From assembly GCA_003487805.1 (NCBI GenBank), contig DNNE01000056.1, forward strand, positions 1,305 through 15,990: DNA of 14,686 bases, read 5' to 3'. The notes beneath the pieces were generated by a model. The model saw nothing but the letters and a program-made list of their open reading frames with translations, was not told the origin of the DNA and made no database searches. This DNA comes from Blastocatellia bacterium (GTDB taxonomy: Bacteria > Acidobacteriota > Blastocatellia > Pyrinomonadales > Pyrinomonadaceae). The number at the start of each line of letters is the position of its first letter. Position 1 is the first letter of the stretch. Positions 1 to 7,400 of this stretch are shown one piece after another. The translations under genes and the position numbers were made by a program.

Positions 1-70
1 GCGCAAGCGTCCTCGCTTGCAATTACCAGCCGCAGAGACAATCCGGCAACCGGGACGGTTGCGCTCCAGT
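1..70. repeat. Paired hairpin repeat (ACTGGAGCGCAA family), copy 1
   Basis: Two short hairpins in opposite orientation: GCAAGCG/CGCTTGC (3-9 and 14-20, loop TCCT) and GCAACCG/CGGTTGC (46-52 and 56-62, loop GGA). The latter is followed by the family end GCTCCAGT. The left end is cut by the window edge. The same family occurs at 6045-6111. It lies past the stop of the acyl-CoA synthetase, in the intergenic space. Confidence 0.8.
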
Positions 71-73
71 CTT

Positions 74-102
74 ACCCGGTCGCTATCGCTCCCGGTACTG
101 AC
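74..102. repeat. Possible intergenic repeat unit ACCCGGTCGCTATCGCTCCC
   Basis: This unit sits between the hairpin pair and the TGA of the acyl-CoA synthetase. It has a CCCGGT...CCCGG direct repetition around GTCGCTATCGC. I associate this sequence with dispersed repeats in Blastocatellia-type genomes, but only one copy is visible here. Confidence 0.35.
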
Positions 103-106
103 TCCA

Positions 107-1678
107 TCACTGCTTTGCAATCGCGCTGCGGCCGCCACGCAAAACGTACTTTTGGATCTTGCCGGTGGCCGTCTTCGGCAATTCCAAAACAAAGTTCACC
201 CGATGCGGAGCCTTAAAGTGGGCCAGATGCTCACGAGCAAACTCGCATAGCTCATCTTCATCCGCAGTTGCGCCGGATTTAAGAACTACAAAAGCATGCG
301 GGGCCTCGCCCCAACGTTCGTCGGGCAGACCAACGATCGCCACTTCTTGCACCGCCGGATGCCGTAGCAAAACCCCCTCGACTTCGACCGAGGAAATATT
401 TTCTCCGCCACTGATGATTACGTCCTTCAGGCGATCACGAATTTCGATGTAGCCGTCCGGGTGAATCACCGCGGCGTCGCCAGTGTGGAACCAACCGTCG
501 CGCATTGCCTCGGCAGTCGCATCCGGGTCGTTGTAATACCCGCGCATCACCACGTTGCCACGCACCACGATCTCGCCGACCGTCTCGCCGTCGTGCGGCA
601 CCTCTGCGTCTTGATCGTCGACCACAGTCGTCTCGCCCGAGGTGATCAGTTCAACTCCCTGGCGGGCTTTGATGATTGCACGCTCTGAGATGGAAAGCTG
701 TTCATGCTCCGCTCGCGGCTCGCAAACAGTGATGAAGGGAGTCGTCTCAGTCAATCCATAAACCTGTGTGACCGTCCACCCCAGGTCCCCTTCCAGGCGC
801 TCGATGGTTGACGCGGCGGGCGGGGCACCGGCAGTGAGCACGCGAACTCCGCGGCGCGCGTTGCTTCGCACTGAGCTTTCGGCATTCGCGAGACTAATCA
901 GTACCGTGGGAGCGGCGCACAGCATCGTGATTCGCTCTTTGTCGATCATTTCAAAGACTCGCCGCGGATCTACTTTCGGCAAGCAGATATGTGTGGCGCC
1001 GGCTGCCGTTACGGTCCAGACAAAGGTCCAGCCGTTGGCATGAAACATCGGCAGTGTCCAAAGATACCTGTCCGCGCACGACATGTGTTCATGCACCAGC
1101 GTGCCGACGGAATTCATGTAAGCATTGCGATGGGTAATCATCACCCCCTTGGGCCGCGAGGTCGTGCCGCTGGTGTAGTTGATCGTCAGCAGATCGTTTT
1201 CCTCGATCAATGGCCGCTCAAAATTCTCCGTGCCCTGTGCCAGCAGACTTTCATAATCAAGCCAATCGGCTCGCGCGCCGGCCAGCGAAACAAAGTGCTC
1301 CACCGATCGCAATTGGGGCCGAATGCCGTCGATAGCTTCGGGGTAATCAGAATGCGCGCAGACGACCCGGGCGCCGCTGTGATTGATTAGATAAGCGAAA
1401 TCATCCGGCGTCAGCCGGTAATTGATCGGCACCAGCACCGCGCCAATCTGCGGCACTGCGTAAAATGATTCGAGCTGAGCGTGAGTATTTGGCGCGATGT
1501 AAGCAACACGATCGCCTTGCCGGACGCCGAGTTGTTGTAGGATGGCCGACCACCGATCGCAACGATTCAGAAATTGTTCGTAAGTTAGCCGCAGGTCGCC
1601 ATCGACAACTGCTTCGCGATCTCCATAGAGCTTGCGGGCGCGACGGGCGAAATCGATTGGGGTCAGCGGAGTTTCCAT
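107..1678 (-). CDS. AMP-forming acyl-CoA synthetase (fatty-acid-CoA ligase-like)
   Basis: ANL-superfamily adenylating enzyme of 523 aa, full length for the family. It should activate a carboxylic acid with ATP to an acyl-AMP and transfer it to CoA in the cytoplasm. The ATP/AMP loop YTSGTTSRPKG is at residues 168-178, the A5 motif YGLTETTP at 307-314, the ribose-binding Asp (WFHTGD) at 401, the hinge region RDRLKDVIISGGENIS at 414-429, and the C-terminal catalytic lysine in PKTATGKIQ at about 507. The overall pattern resembles medium/long-chain fatty-acyl-CoA ligases, but the acyl pocket cannot be read by eye, so the substrate is open. ATG start; no clear Shine-Dalgarno. It follows the secreted helical-repeat gene after 21 bp and is probably the last gene of that operon. 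Repeat sequences begin about 5 bp past its TGA. Confidence 0.9.
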   Translation of the reverse strand: METPLTPIDFARRARKLYGDREAVVDGDLRLTYEQFLNRCDRWSAILQQLGVRQGDRVAYIAPNTHAQLESFYAVPQIGAVLVPINYRLTPDDFAYLINHSGARVVCAHSDYPEAIDGIRPQLRSVEHFVSLAGARADWLDYESLLAQGTENFERPLIEENDLLTINYTSGTTSRPKGVMITHRNAYMNSVGTLVHEHMSCADRYLWTLPMFHANGWTFVWTVTAAGATHICLPKVDPRRVFEMIDKERITMLCAAPTVLISLANAESSVRSNARRGVRVLTAGAPPAASTIERLEGDLGWTVTQVYGLTETTPFITVCEPRAEHEQLSISERAIIKARQGVELITSGETTVVDDQDAEVPHDGETVGEIVVRGNVVMRGYYNDPDATAEAMRDGWFHTGDAAVIHPDGYIEIRDRLKDVIISGGENISSVEVEGVLLRHPAVQEVAIVGLPDERWGEAPHAFVVLKSGATADEDELCEFAREHLAHFKAPHRVNFVLELPKTATGKIQKYVLRGGRSAIAKQ

Positions 1679-1699
1679 TCGGATTGCAGCGCAAGGAAG

Positions 1700-3511
1700 C
1701 TAAGGCTTCGGAGCCGCCGGTTTGTCTGGCTTCGGCTTCGGCGGTGGCGGCAGATCTTTGATGCACTGGTCAGCGAGGGACAGCGAAGTCAGCGCGCGCA
1801 GAGACTTATCGCTCAGGTTGCTCGCGACATAAAGCGTCCCGTCAAAATCCAACTTTCCCATCTCGCGAAAGACGATTTCCGGACTGAAGCCGGACGTGGC
1901 TAGCAAGCGATAGGTCCCAAAGGCCTTGCCTTCGACTCGCTTGCTGATTCTATCGCTCGAAAGGTCGACGGATTCGACGTGATTGATCGTCGTTACTACT
2001 TCGCCAAGCAGCGCTACCGCCCGATTGGGATCGATGGTGCTGTAGATGTGCACGACGACCAGCATCGCCCGCACTTTAACTTCCGAGTTAGGCGCCTTCG
2101 CCACCGTCTGCAGCACATCTTCCAGCATCTCGCGCACTTCGGTATCGACCTTGGTTTGCTTCAGAGACTCTGTGGCAATTTGAGCATAGAGATATGCGCG
2201 CTGATCCGGTTCTTCGACTTTGGCCGCCAGTTTTCGCGCCTCATCGATCTTTTTTTCCTTAATATTCTTCTGCGAGCGATAGAAGTACACGAGACTCATG
2301 ACCTTTTTGCGAAGTTCAACGTCATCGATCTTCAGGCCTGCGGCTTCGAGTTTTTCGAGACTCTCAGTTTCCGCCGCATTGAGGACCGCGACAGCAATCA
2401 CTGCTTCACGTCCCGCCGCGTCGGCCATTTTATCGCCCCTCTCGATCGTTTCATCGAAAGATCGCTTTGGCGGATCAGTCAACGTATCGCTTGTGCGCTG
2501 TTGCTCCGGCTGCGTCAAAAGCGAAGCAATGTTCCCTTTTGCCTCCGCCAACTGTGGGCTCAGATCAGGCAGAGAATTCGCGATCAAAGGCTCGAGCCGG
2601 CTCAAAGCCATGAAGACCTGGCTGTTATCCGAAAAGCGGCTTCCGGATTTGGCGGCGTCCGGGTTCTGAATCGATTCGTGCGCGTGAGAGAGCAACGCGA
2701 GCACAAACACTCTTTCCAGCGATGGGTTTGGCGCAAAGCCAACCGGCACCTGGTAATAAGCCGTTGCGGGCATTTCGCCAATCTCGCGCGTGGCCGCAAA
2801 CGGATACGAAGAGAGGTAAAGAAATTGATCCATCGGCGCTTGCGAGTAAGCCGTCAGCGCTTCCGCATAGAACTGATCAGCCGCCGAATGGTTCGCCTCC
2901 CACATCTTGAAAAGGAAAAGCGGGAGATAAAACGTCGCCGGATAACGAAGACTGGATCGCGCGAACTCGAGCGCAGCTGTCTGATCGGAACCTATCATTG
3001 AGATGGCCGCGCCCAGAAGCTTTTCAGCGGTCCGCGCCGCCTGTGCCGAGTCCTTCTGTGCTTTGTCCGCGTTTTCTGCTTCTTCATCGAGAATTTGTTT
3101 TGTGAGTTTTCGCGCCCAGGCTGAATCGCGTTTAGCAATTGCCGTGATCACGGTGTAGCGATAGTCGGTGCCCTGCACTTTCGTGCGACCTTCACTGCTG
3201 TCCTTTTCGCCTATCTCTTTAAATTGTCGTGTAGCAACATCAAACGCGTCGGTGAAGGTCGCCCGGGCCCTGTCCTGCTCAAGTGGCCAGGTTAGATCGG
3301 CAGCTTTCAACAACACGTTGATGCGCCGCTGGTCCTGATCGATCGTCTTACTGAGATCAATTTGCCGCTGGATTAGAGAGAGAGCATTGTCGCGCGAACA
3401 CGACGACGGGGGAGCTGTAGTCGTTTGGGTTTTGTCCTGCGCGGTGGCGCTCGCAGAAACGAAGGCCAACAGCAGCGGCAGGTAAGGAAGAACCCTGAGG
3501 GGACAACGCAT
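1700..3511 (-). CDS. Secreted alpha-helical repeat protein of unknown function
   Basis: 603-aa protein that I cannot assign to a named family. The N-terminus is a clear Sec signal peptide: an Arg near the start, a Leu/Ala-rich core at about residues 8-20, and a likely signal peptidase I site after Ala-Thr-Ala at 24. The mature part is rich in Ala, Leu, Lys and Glu and reads as successive amphipathic helices, as in TPR-like solenoids; blocks such as DQRAYLYAQIATESLK and IDPNRAVALLGEVV are typical. The C-terminus is a Pro/Lys tail (PPPPKPKPDKPAAPKP), possibly a flexible linker. There are no visible catalytic motifs and only two or three cysteines. It starts 4 bp after the stop of the YpdA-like reductase, so the two are almost certainly co-transcribed. 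It may be a periplasmic or surface scaffold, but that is inference only. Confidence 0.75.
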   Translation of the reverse strand: MRCPLRVLPYLPLLLAFVSASATAQDKTQTTTAPPSSCSRDNALSLIQRQIDLSKTIDQDQRRINVLLKAADLTWPLEQDRARATFTDAFDVATRQFKEIGEKDSSEGRTKVQGTDYRYTVITAIAKRDSAWARKLTKQILDEEAENADKAQKDSAQAARTAEKLLGAAISMIGSDQTAALEFARSSLRYPATFYLPLFLFKMWEANHSAADQFYAEALTAYSQAPMDQFLYLSSYPFAATREIGEMPATAYYQVPVGFAPNPSLERVFVLALLSHAHESIQNPDAAKSGSRFSDNSQVFMALSRLEPLIANSLPDLSPQLAEAKGNIASLLTQPEQQRTSDTLTDPPKRSFDETIERGDKMADAAGREAVIAVAVLNAAETESLEKLEAAGLKIDDVELRKKVMSLVYFYRSQKNIKEKKIDEARKLAAKVEEPDQRAYLYAQIATESLKQTKVDTEVREMLEDVLQTVAKAPNSEVKVRAMLVVVHIYSTIDPNRAVALLGEVVTTINHVESVDLSSDRISKRVEGKAFGTYRLLATSGFSPEIVFREMGKLDFDGTLYVASNLSDKSLRALTSLSLADQCIKDLPPPPKPKPDKPAAPKP

Positions 3512-3515
3512 CAGT

Positions 3516-4526
3516 TTATGGACTCCTCAGTTTCTCCGCGATCAGCGGAACAATCTTTCGCGGCACATCGATCGCCGCTTTGATATGACGCGCGTTGGTG
3601 AAATGGCCGACGACGTAGATTCCCGGCACGTCCGTCTCGAAAGTGTCCGGATTATACACCGGGACCTCTGTGAGTTTGCCAGGCGCTGTACGGACGCCAA
3701 GCTTCTTCAACATCGTCAGATCGGCGTCGCTGCCAATCAGCACGAACACGACGTGGTTGGCTACAGTCATTGACTCGCCGGCTTCAGTCGTAAGTCTGAC
3801 AGAGTCGGGCGCAATCTCGTCGATATCTTTGTAGAGAATGACGCGCAAGCGCCCTTGGGCGATCTCGCGTTCCAGCGGCGAGCGCACCCAATGCTTCATT
3901 GCGCCGGCTGAGGGATCGCGGTTCTCCCAATCGTCTCGCCAGATGGCCATCGTCGTGCGCGCGCCTTCTTCAGACAAAAACAACGCTGCTTCAGCCGCAC
4001 TGTTGCCGCCGCCAACCACCAGCGCTTCTTTGCGAACGTAAGGATACGGCTCAACAAAGCGATGATGAACTTTGGGCAAGTCCTCGCCGGGAATATTCAG
4101 AAGCCGCGGATGCTCCATCGCGCCAAATGCGAACAAAACAGCTCGCGCGTGATAGTTCTTCTCCTGCTCCTGAAAACTTCGGCAGCGCGTATGAACGATA
4201 AAGCCATCGGCATCGTTGCGCGCGATGTCCGTCACCTCTTCGCCGGTAGTGATGCGCAGATCGTGATCGAGCACGAAATGAATGTAGTGCGACAGCAATT
4301 CTTCTCGCGTGGGTTTGTCGCGGACCGGATGCAGCGAGCCTTCGCGCATCTCCAATTCATTCGGCGTCGAGAACAGGGTGCGGCCGACGGGATATTGACG
4401 GATCGTGTTGGCGATTGTGCCTTTCTCAATTACGAGATAAGTCAGGCCTTCTTGTGCCGCCGCATCTGCCGCGGACAGACCGGCCGGGCCGGCGCCGATG
4501 ATTAAAAGATCGAGTTGATCAGACAT
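3516..4526 (-). CDS. YpdA/Bdr-like FAD- and NAD(P)H-dependent oxidoreductase
   Basis: 336-aa two-dinucleotide-binding-domain flavoprotein. The FAD Rossmann motif GAGPAG is at residues 11-16 followed by the FAD ribose glutamate in LVIEKG at 34. A second nucleotide motif, GGGNSAAE, is at 172-179. The C-terminal FAD-contact motif GIYVVGHFT is at 302-310. Length and layout match the YpdA family, described as bacillithiol-disulfide reductases, and there is no CxxC redox pair as in thioredoxin reductase. The cysteine that Firmicutes YpdA carries in its first glycine motif (GGGPCG) is alanine here (position 15), so the exact substrate is uncertain. ATG start with no visible Shine-Dalgarno; a paired repeat element begins about 18 bp upstream. 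It heads a tight cluster with the secreted repeat protein and the acyl-CoA synthetase. A thioredoxin-reductase-like flavoprotein with another substrate is the alternative. Confidence 0.75.
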   Translation of the reverse strand: MSDQLDLLIIGAGPAGLSAADAAAQEGLTYLVIEKGTIANTIRQYPVGRTLFSTPNELEMREGSLHPVRDKPTREELLSHYIHFVLDHDLRITTGEEVTDIARNDADGFIVHTRCRSFQEQEKNYHARAVLFAFGAMEHPRLLNIPGEDLPKVHHRFVEPYPYVRKEALVVGGGNSAAEAALFLSEEGARTTMAIWRDDWENRDPSAGAMKHWVRSPLEREIAQGRLRVILYKDIDEIAPDSVRLTTEAGESMTVANHVVFVLIGSDADLTMLKKLGVRTAPGKLTEVPVYNPDTFETDVPGIYVVGHFTNARHIKAAIDVPRKIVPLIAEKLRSP

Positions 4527-4544
4527 ATGTAAGACGACAATCGA

Positions 4545-4683
4545 CGGCTCCGTTAGGAGCCGGATGTTTATAGCACGGAGGCTACCTTCAATATTAGGCG
4601 CAATCGAGCGGCACAGGCCGCTCGATTGCGCAGAGTTATCTAACTAACTACCGGGTCTATAAATATATAGCTCCTACGGAGCC
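4545..4683. repeat. Inverted pair of GGCTCCGTAGGAGC...TTTATAG repeats with internal palindrome
   Basis: The left unit starts GGCTCCGTTAGGAGCC and ends TTTATAG (4545-4572). The right unit (4656-4683) is its inverted copy, GGCTCCGTAGGAGC...TTTATAG when read on the minus strand. Each unit starts with its own small palindrome. The core contains the perfect hairpin at 4598-4631. The element fills the gap between the YpdA-like gene and the small anchored protein. Confidence 0.8.
4598..4631. other. Perfect 15-bp hairpin, candidate T-tract-less terminator or element core
   Basis: Arms 4598-4612 and 4617-4631 (GCGCAATCGAGCGGC and its exact complement) with loop ACAG. There is no U-tract on either side, so it is not a classical intrinsic terminator. 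It is centred in the repeat pair at 4545-4683 and lies between two transcription units on the minus strand, where a stop or RNA-stability structure would make sense. Confidence 0.7.
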
Positions 4684-4699
4684 AGGAAATTGCGTGCTC

Positions 4700-5053
4700 T
4701 CAATCCAACGCCATGGGCTGTAGAAATGGCCTGGAGACCTCCATGATCTTTAAGTCTTTAGCGGGTATCGCCCTGAAGTCATCACCGTAAGCATTGAATT
4801 TCACTTCGATCTGAATCAGCCGGCAACTCTTCAAGACATATCGAGTAGCCACACTCATTTGCACCCCACCATCTTCATCAAAGAGCTTAATCAAATCAGC
4901 GCGACTCATTCCCGGCTTGATCGATATAGCTTCTTTGTATCTCTCTTCAAGCCATTGTTGATGAGCCTGGTCATTAGCGGTTTGCGCCGGAGGATATATT
5001 CGCGGAGCGATTATCAGAAGCAAGCCCGCGATCAAAATAATGCCGATCTTCAT
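4700..5053 (-). CDS. Small membrane-anchored or exported protein, BamE/SmpA-like motif
   Basis: 117-aa protein. I chose the ATG at 5053 because GAGAGG lies 7 nt upstream and the hydrophobic segment follows directly; a longer frame to 5113 would run back into the preceding PhzF gene. Residues 1-17 (MKIGIILIAGLLLIIAP) are a signal peptide or single membrane anchor with no lipobox cysteine. The following part has an IKPGMSRADLIKLFDEDGG stretch at about 46-64. It resembles the GMT-x-x-x-(V/L) helix motif of BamE/SmpA/OmlA-like small proteins, and the ending (IMEVSRPFL) resembles a family of short Acidobacteria proteins I recall. The gene begins 16 bp after the PhzF stop and is likely co-transcribed with it. 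Function unknown. Confidence 0.7.
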   Translation of the reverse strand: MKIGIILIAGLLLIIAPRIYPPAQTANDQAHQQWLEERYKEAISIKPGMSRADLIKLFDEDGGVQMSVATRYVLKSCRLIQIEVKFNAYGDDFRAIPAKDLKIMEVSRPFLQPMALD

Positions 5054-5069
5054 GTCACACCTCTCAATC

Positions 5070-6017
5070 TCAAAACTCCAACACCCCTCGCGCCACCACC
5101 ACCGATGTTCCACTCACACGCACTTCTTCAACCTTGCCGGGCTCGCCCTTAACTTCTAACCCAATGCGGCTCGGCCGATTAATGAAATCGCCTTGCTCGA
5201 TCACAAACTTGTAAACGCCGTCCACGGGTTCAACTCGCGTCGCGTCGTGATAGACGAGATATCCTCCCAATGGCCCAGCCGCGCTGCCCGTCGCTGGATC
5301 TTCACCGATGCCCATGCCGACAAAGAATCTCGCATGCGCGCGGGCTTCACCAATCTCCATCGTCTCGCGGGTGAAGGCATAGCATCCGGTCCCGCCACGA
5401 AAAACTTCGCTCCGCTCAAAAATGTCATCGAGCAGATTCTGGTTCGGGCGACAGTTTCCCAGATCCGCCAAAGATCGAATCGGCACCAGCAACATCGTGT
5501 TGCCGGTCGAGACTGCCTGGATCGGTAATGTCTCGTCCAAATCTTCGCGCGCCAAACCGAGCGCCCGGGCGATGTCTGCCTGTTCCTGTGAATCGTCGAC
5601 CTCGCCGCGAATTTCGAATTTACCCTGCGTCATGGTCACGCTCACGGGCGCGCCGTCCTTGAAATCAATCTCGATCGGCAGCACGCCGATGCCTACCTCA
5701 TGTTTCAGTTGCACGCGGCCATTGCCACCTTCGGGAAGCGGCACTACGCCTTCGCGCGCCAAACAATTCCATGTGCCGACGATCGGATGACCCGCAAACG
5801 GAAGTTCGCTGCCCGGCGTGAAGATTCGCAGACGTCGCAGCGCGCCTTCCTTTTCAGAAGGCAGCACAAAAACTGTCTCAGATAAATTCATCTCGCGGGC
5901 AATCTGCTGCATCTGCTCGTCAGTTAATCCTGGGCTTTCGGGAAACACGGCGAGCGGGTTACCCGCGAAAGCGGTATCAGTGAATACGTCGAGTTGAACG
6001 AAATTGTAGTTGGGCAA
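5070..6017 (-). CDS. PhzF-family isomerase/epimerase-like protein
   Basis: 315-aa member of the PhzF family (diaminopimelate-epimerase fold, two similar halves). The general-acid/base glutamate is at 47 in NLSETVFV, the FAGHP motif with its histidine at 75-79, and the second-half signature GEDPATGSAAG at 238-248, all as in the family. PhzF of Pseudomonas isomerises a phenazine precursor, but most homologues sit outside phenazine clusters and have unknown substrates. No phz partner gene is present here, so a phenazine role is not supported. The start codon is TTG at 6017, preceded by a run of G residues about 9 nt upstream that may serve as Shine-Dalgarno; there is no in-frame ATG nearby. A paired hairpin repeat separates it from the upstream hydrolase, and the small anchored protein follows after 16 bp. 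Confidence 0.88.
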   Translation of the reverse strand: MPNYNFVQLDVFTDTAFAGNPLAVFPESPGLTDEQMQQIAREMNLSETVFVLPSEKEGALRRLRIFTPGSELPFAGHPIVGTWNCLAREGVVPLPEGGNGRVQLKHEVGIGVLPIEIDFKDGAPVSVTMTQGKFEIRGEVDDSQEQADIARALGLAREDLDETLPIQAVSTGNTMLLVPIRSLADLGNCRPNQNLLDDIFERSEVFRGGTGCYAFTRETMEIGEARAHARFFVGMGIGEDPATGSAAGPLGGYLVYHDATRVEPVDGVYKFVIEQGDFINRPSRIGLEVKGEPGKVEEVRVSGTSVVVARGVLEF

Positions 6018-6044
6018 ATGAAGAATCCCCCCGGCTTCGGTTTA

Positions 6045-6111
6045 GACTGGAGCGCAACCGTCCCGGTTGCTTCTTATCGCAGAGAGCAAGCGGGACGCTT
6101 GCGCTCCAGTC
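6045..6111. repeat. Paired hairpin repeat (ACTGGAGCGCAA family), copy 2
   Basis: A 26-bp unit (6045-6070) and its inverted copy (6086-6111), both starting GACTGGAGCGCAA when read inward. The stems are GCAACCG/CGGTTGC on the left and GCAAGCG/CGCTTGC on the right, so the two arms differ by a compensatory C-G to G-C swap. The right end overlaps the stop codon of the alpha/beta hydrolase. Confidence 0.9.
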
Positions 6112-6793
6112 AGATCGATCGACACCAGCGCGCGACTTCGTCCATCACATCCTCGTAAACCTGCTGTTGCGGCGCGACGCTCTTGGGTACTTTGAAAGAA
6201 TGATCGCCCCTCTCAATTGGATAGAGTGCCGCCCGCAGACGATGCTTTTTGATAATCGCGCGGATTTCATCTTCACTTCCAAAGGCATCGCGCGAACCTT
6301 GCACAAAGAGCATCGGCGCTTTGATCTCTGCTAAATGTTCGTCGCGTAACTTATCCGGCCGGCCCGGTGGGTGCAGCGGATAGCCGAGAAAAACCAAACC
6401 GTCGATGCCCTCCGAATGTTCAGCCGCGACCTGTGAAGCGATGCGCCCACCCATCGATTTGCCGCCGATGACGAGCTTATTACCTTTCAGCTTTTTGTTC
6501 TTAAGGGCGGCGTCGATTACTGCCCGATAACACGATTCCAGCTTCGCTTTCGGATCGGGAACGCCCTTGCCCTTCTCTTTGTACAGAAAGTTGAATGTCA
6601 TCGCATCAAATCCGCGCGCGGCCAGTCCGGTTGCGACCATTCGCATAAAGGCGCTCATTTGATCGGCACCGGCGCCATGGCCCAGAACGATCGTCACCTT
6701 CGCGCGATCCTTCTTCGCGGCTGGATACAGCAGCGCAGTGACGCTTTCGGCGTCGTTAACGGCAACTCTTATGCTTCCTGGTTCAGTCATCAT
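6110..6793 (-). CDS. KANL3/Tex30-type alpha/beta hydrolase (dienelactone-hydrolase-like)
   Basis: 227-aa single-domain alpha/beta hydrolase, cytoplasmic, with no signal peptide. The oxyanion-region motif LGHGAGADQ is at 37-45. The nucleophile elbow GGKSMGGR has its serine at about 113. The acid is the Asp in QGSRDAFG at about 169, and the catalytic His is in GDHSF at about 198, which completes the triad. The pattern fits the KANL3/Tex30 hydrolase-like family; the physiological substrate is unknown. Two adjacent ATG codons begin the frame, and GGAG lies 5 nt before the first, so I kept 6793. The TGA stop partly belongs to the adjoining hairpin repeat (6045-6111): the repeat's terminal GA completes the codon. 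The upstream gap to the DUF1569 gene carries another paired repeat. Confidence 0.87.
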   Translation of the reverse strand: MMTEPGSIRVAVNDAESVTALLYPAAKKDRAKVTIVLGHGAGADQMSAFMRMVATGLAARGFDAMTFNFLYKEKGKGVPDPKAKLESCYRAVIDAALKNKKLKGNKLVIGGKSMGGRIASQVAAEHSEGIDGLVFLGYPLHPPGRPDKLRDEHLAEIKAPMLFVQGSRDAFGSEDEIRAIIKKHRLRAALYPIERGDHSFKVPKSVAPQQQVYEDVMDEVARWCRSI

Positions 6794-6835
6794 CTAAACT
6801 CCAACTAACCTCCTGGTCTTATGAATCAACCGGCG

Positions 6836-6917
6836 AAACAAAACCGAACCACGAAATCACACGAATGCTTCGTGTTGCTTCGTAAACTTTCGTGTGGCTT
6901 TGTGGTTCATTTGTTTG
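6836..6917. repeat. Inverted pair of GAACCACGAAA repeats
   Basis: The left arm at 6846-6865 (GAACCACGAAATCACACGAA) matches the reverse complement of 6889-6908 at 17 of 20 positions. The arms extend outward through AAACAAA with one indel. A third partial unit (TTCGTGTTGCTTCGT) lies in the centre. The element fills the gap between the DUF1569 gene and the hydrolase. Confidence 0.85.
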
Positions 6918-6938
6918 AATATTCACGCGCCCACCAAG

Positions 6939-7400
6939 TCAAACTCCAAACTGCCGCAGATGATGATCGACGTGCAGATAACCCCAACGCATCCAATCGC
7001 GCTCAGACATTTCAGCAAACAACGGATGGCGCTGCCATTCGAAAGTTCTATGCGGGTGAGTCACGCGCTCAATCATCGACACGAGCGCATCCAGATCACG
7101 TTTGAAATCTTCCGGCGGCGTTCCACCCTGCTTCTGATCATTCTCGGGCATGGTGCGCACGCCATGCGGCCACTTGAGCGGAGCATACAAAGCGATCCAT
7201 CGAACCGCCGTGCGAGTCAGCAGGTTGCTCTTGTCGCCATTGACGTCTCTTTCACCAATCACGCTCTTGAATGAATCATTAAGATGGCAGATCATCTGAT
7301 GCGGCGTCATCTTGCCCCAGCGGCGCTGACTTTCCGGCATCACCGCACCCAACCTAAGTAAGAGTTCTTTTCGATCGGTTTCGTTCCCCAGCGTCTTCAC
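6939..7400 (-). CDS. DUF1569 / DinB-like protein
   Basis: 153-aa protein of the DUF1569 type, related to the DinB/YfiT four-helix bundle fold. The helix-2 motif MTPHQMICHLND (about 31-42) and the C-terminal GYLHVDHHLRQFG (about 140-152) supply histidines at roughly 39, 143 and 147, as expected for a metal site in this superfamily. DinB-like proteins include thiol-dependent S-transferases, but DUF1569 members have no proven activity that I know of. The start is GTG at 7400, overlapping the TGA of alr by four bases (GTGA), with AAGGAG 4 nt upstream. This indicates translational coupling to alanine racemase. The frame ends shortly before the inverted repeat at 6836-6917. Confidence 0.85.
   Translation of the reverse strand: MKTLGNETDRKELLLRLGAVMPESQRRWGKMTPHQMICHLNDSFKSVIGERDVNGDKSNLLTRTAVRWIALYAPLKWPHGVRTMPENDQKQGGTPPEDFKRDLDALVSMIERVTHPHRTFEWQRHPLFAEMSERDWMRWGYLHVDHHLRQFGV

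Noticed and set aside
1979..3001. Long open frame (340 codons) on the plus strand
   Set aside because: It lies wholly antisense to the signal-peptide-bearing secreted gene; the product is His/Arg/Phe-rich without any domain, as expected of a mirror frame.
4527..4600. Sigma70 promoter for the YpdA-like gene (TATAAA with TTGAAG)
   Set aside because: Spacing between the boxes is only about 13 bp and the TATAAA belongs to the dispersed repeat unit.
5054..5113. Longer N-terminus for the small anchored protein starting at 5113
   Set aside because: It would overlap the PhzF gene and give a Trp-rich leader before the hydrophobic segment; the ATG at 5053 has a good ribosome site.
5070..6017. Phenazine biosynthesis locus
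   Set aside because: Only a PhzF-family gene is present; no phzA/B/C/D/E/G partners are visible, and most PhzF homologues are unrelated to phenazines.
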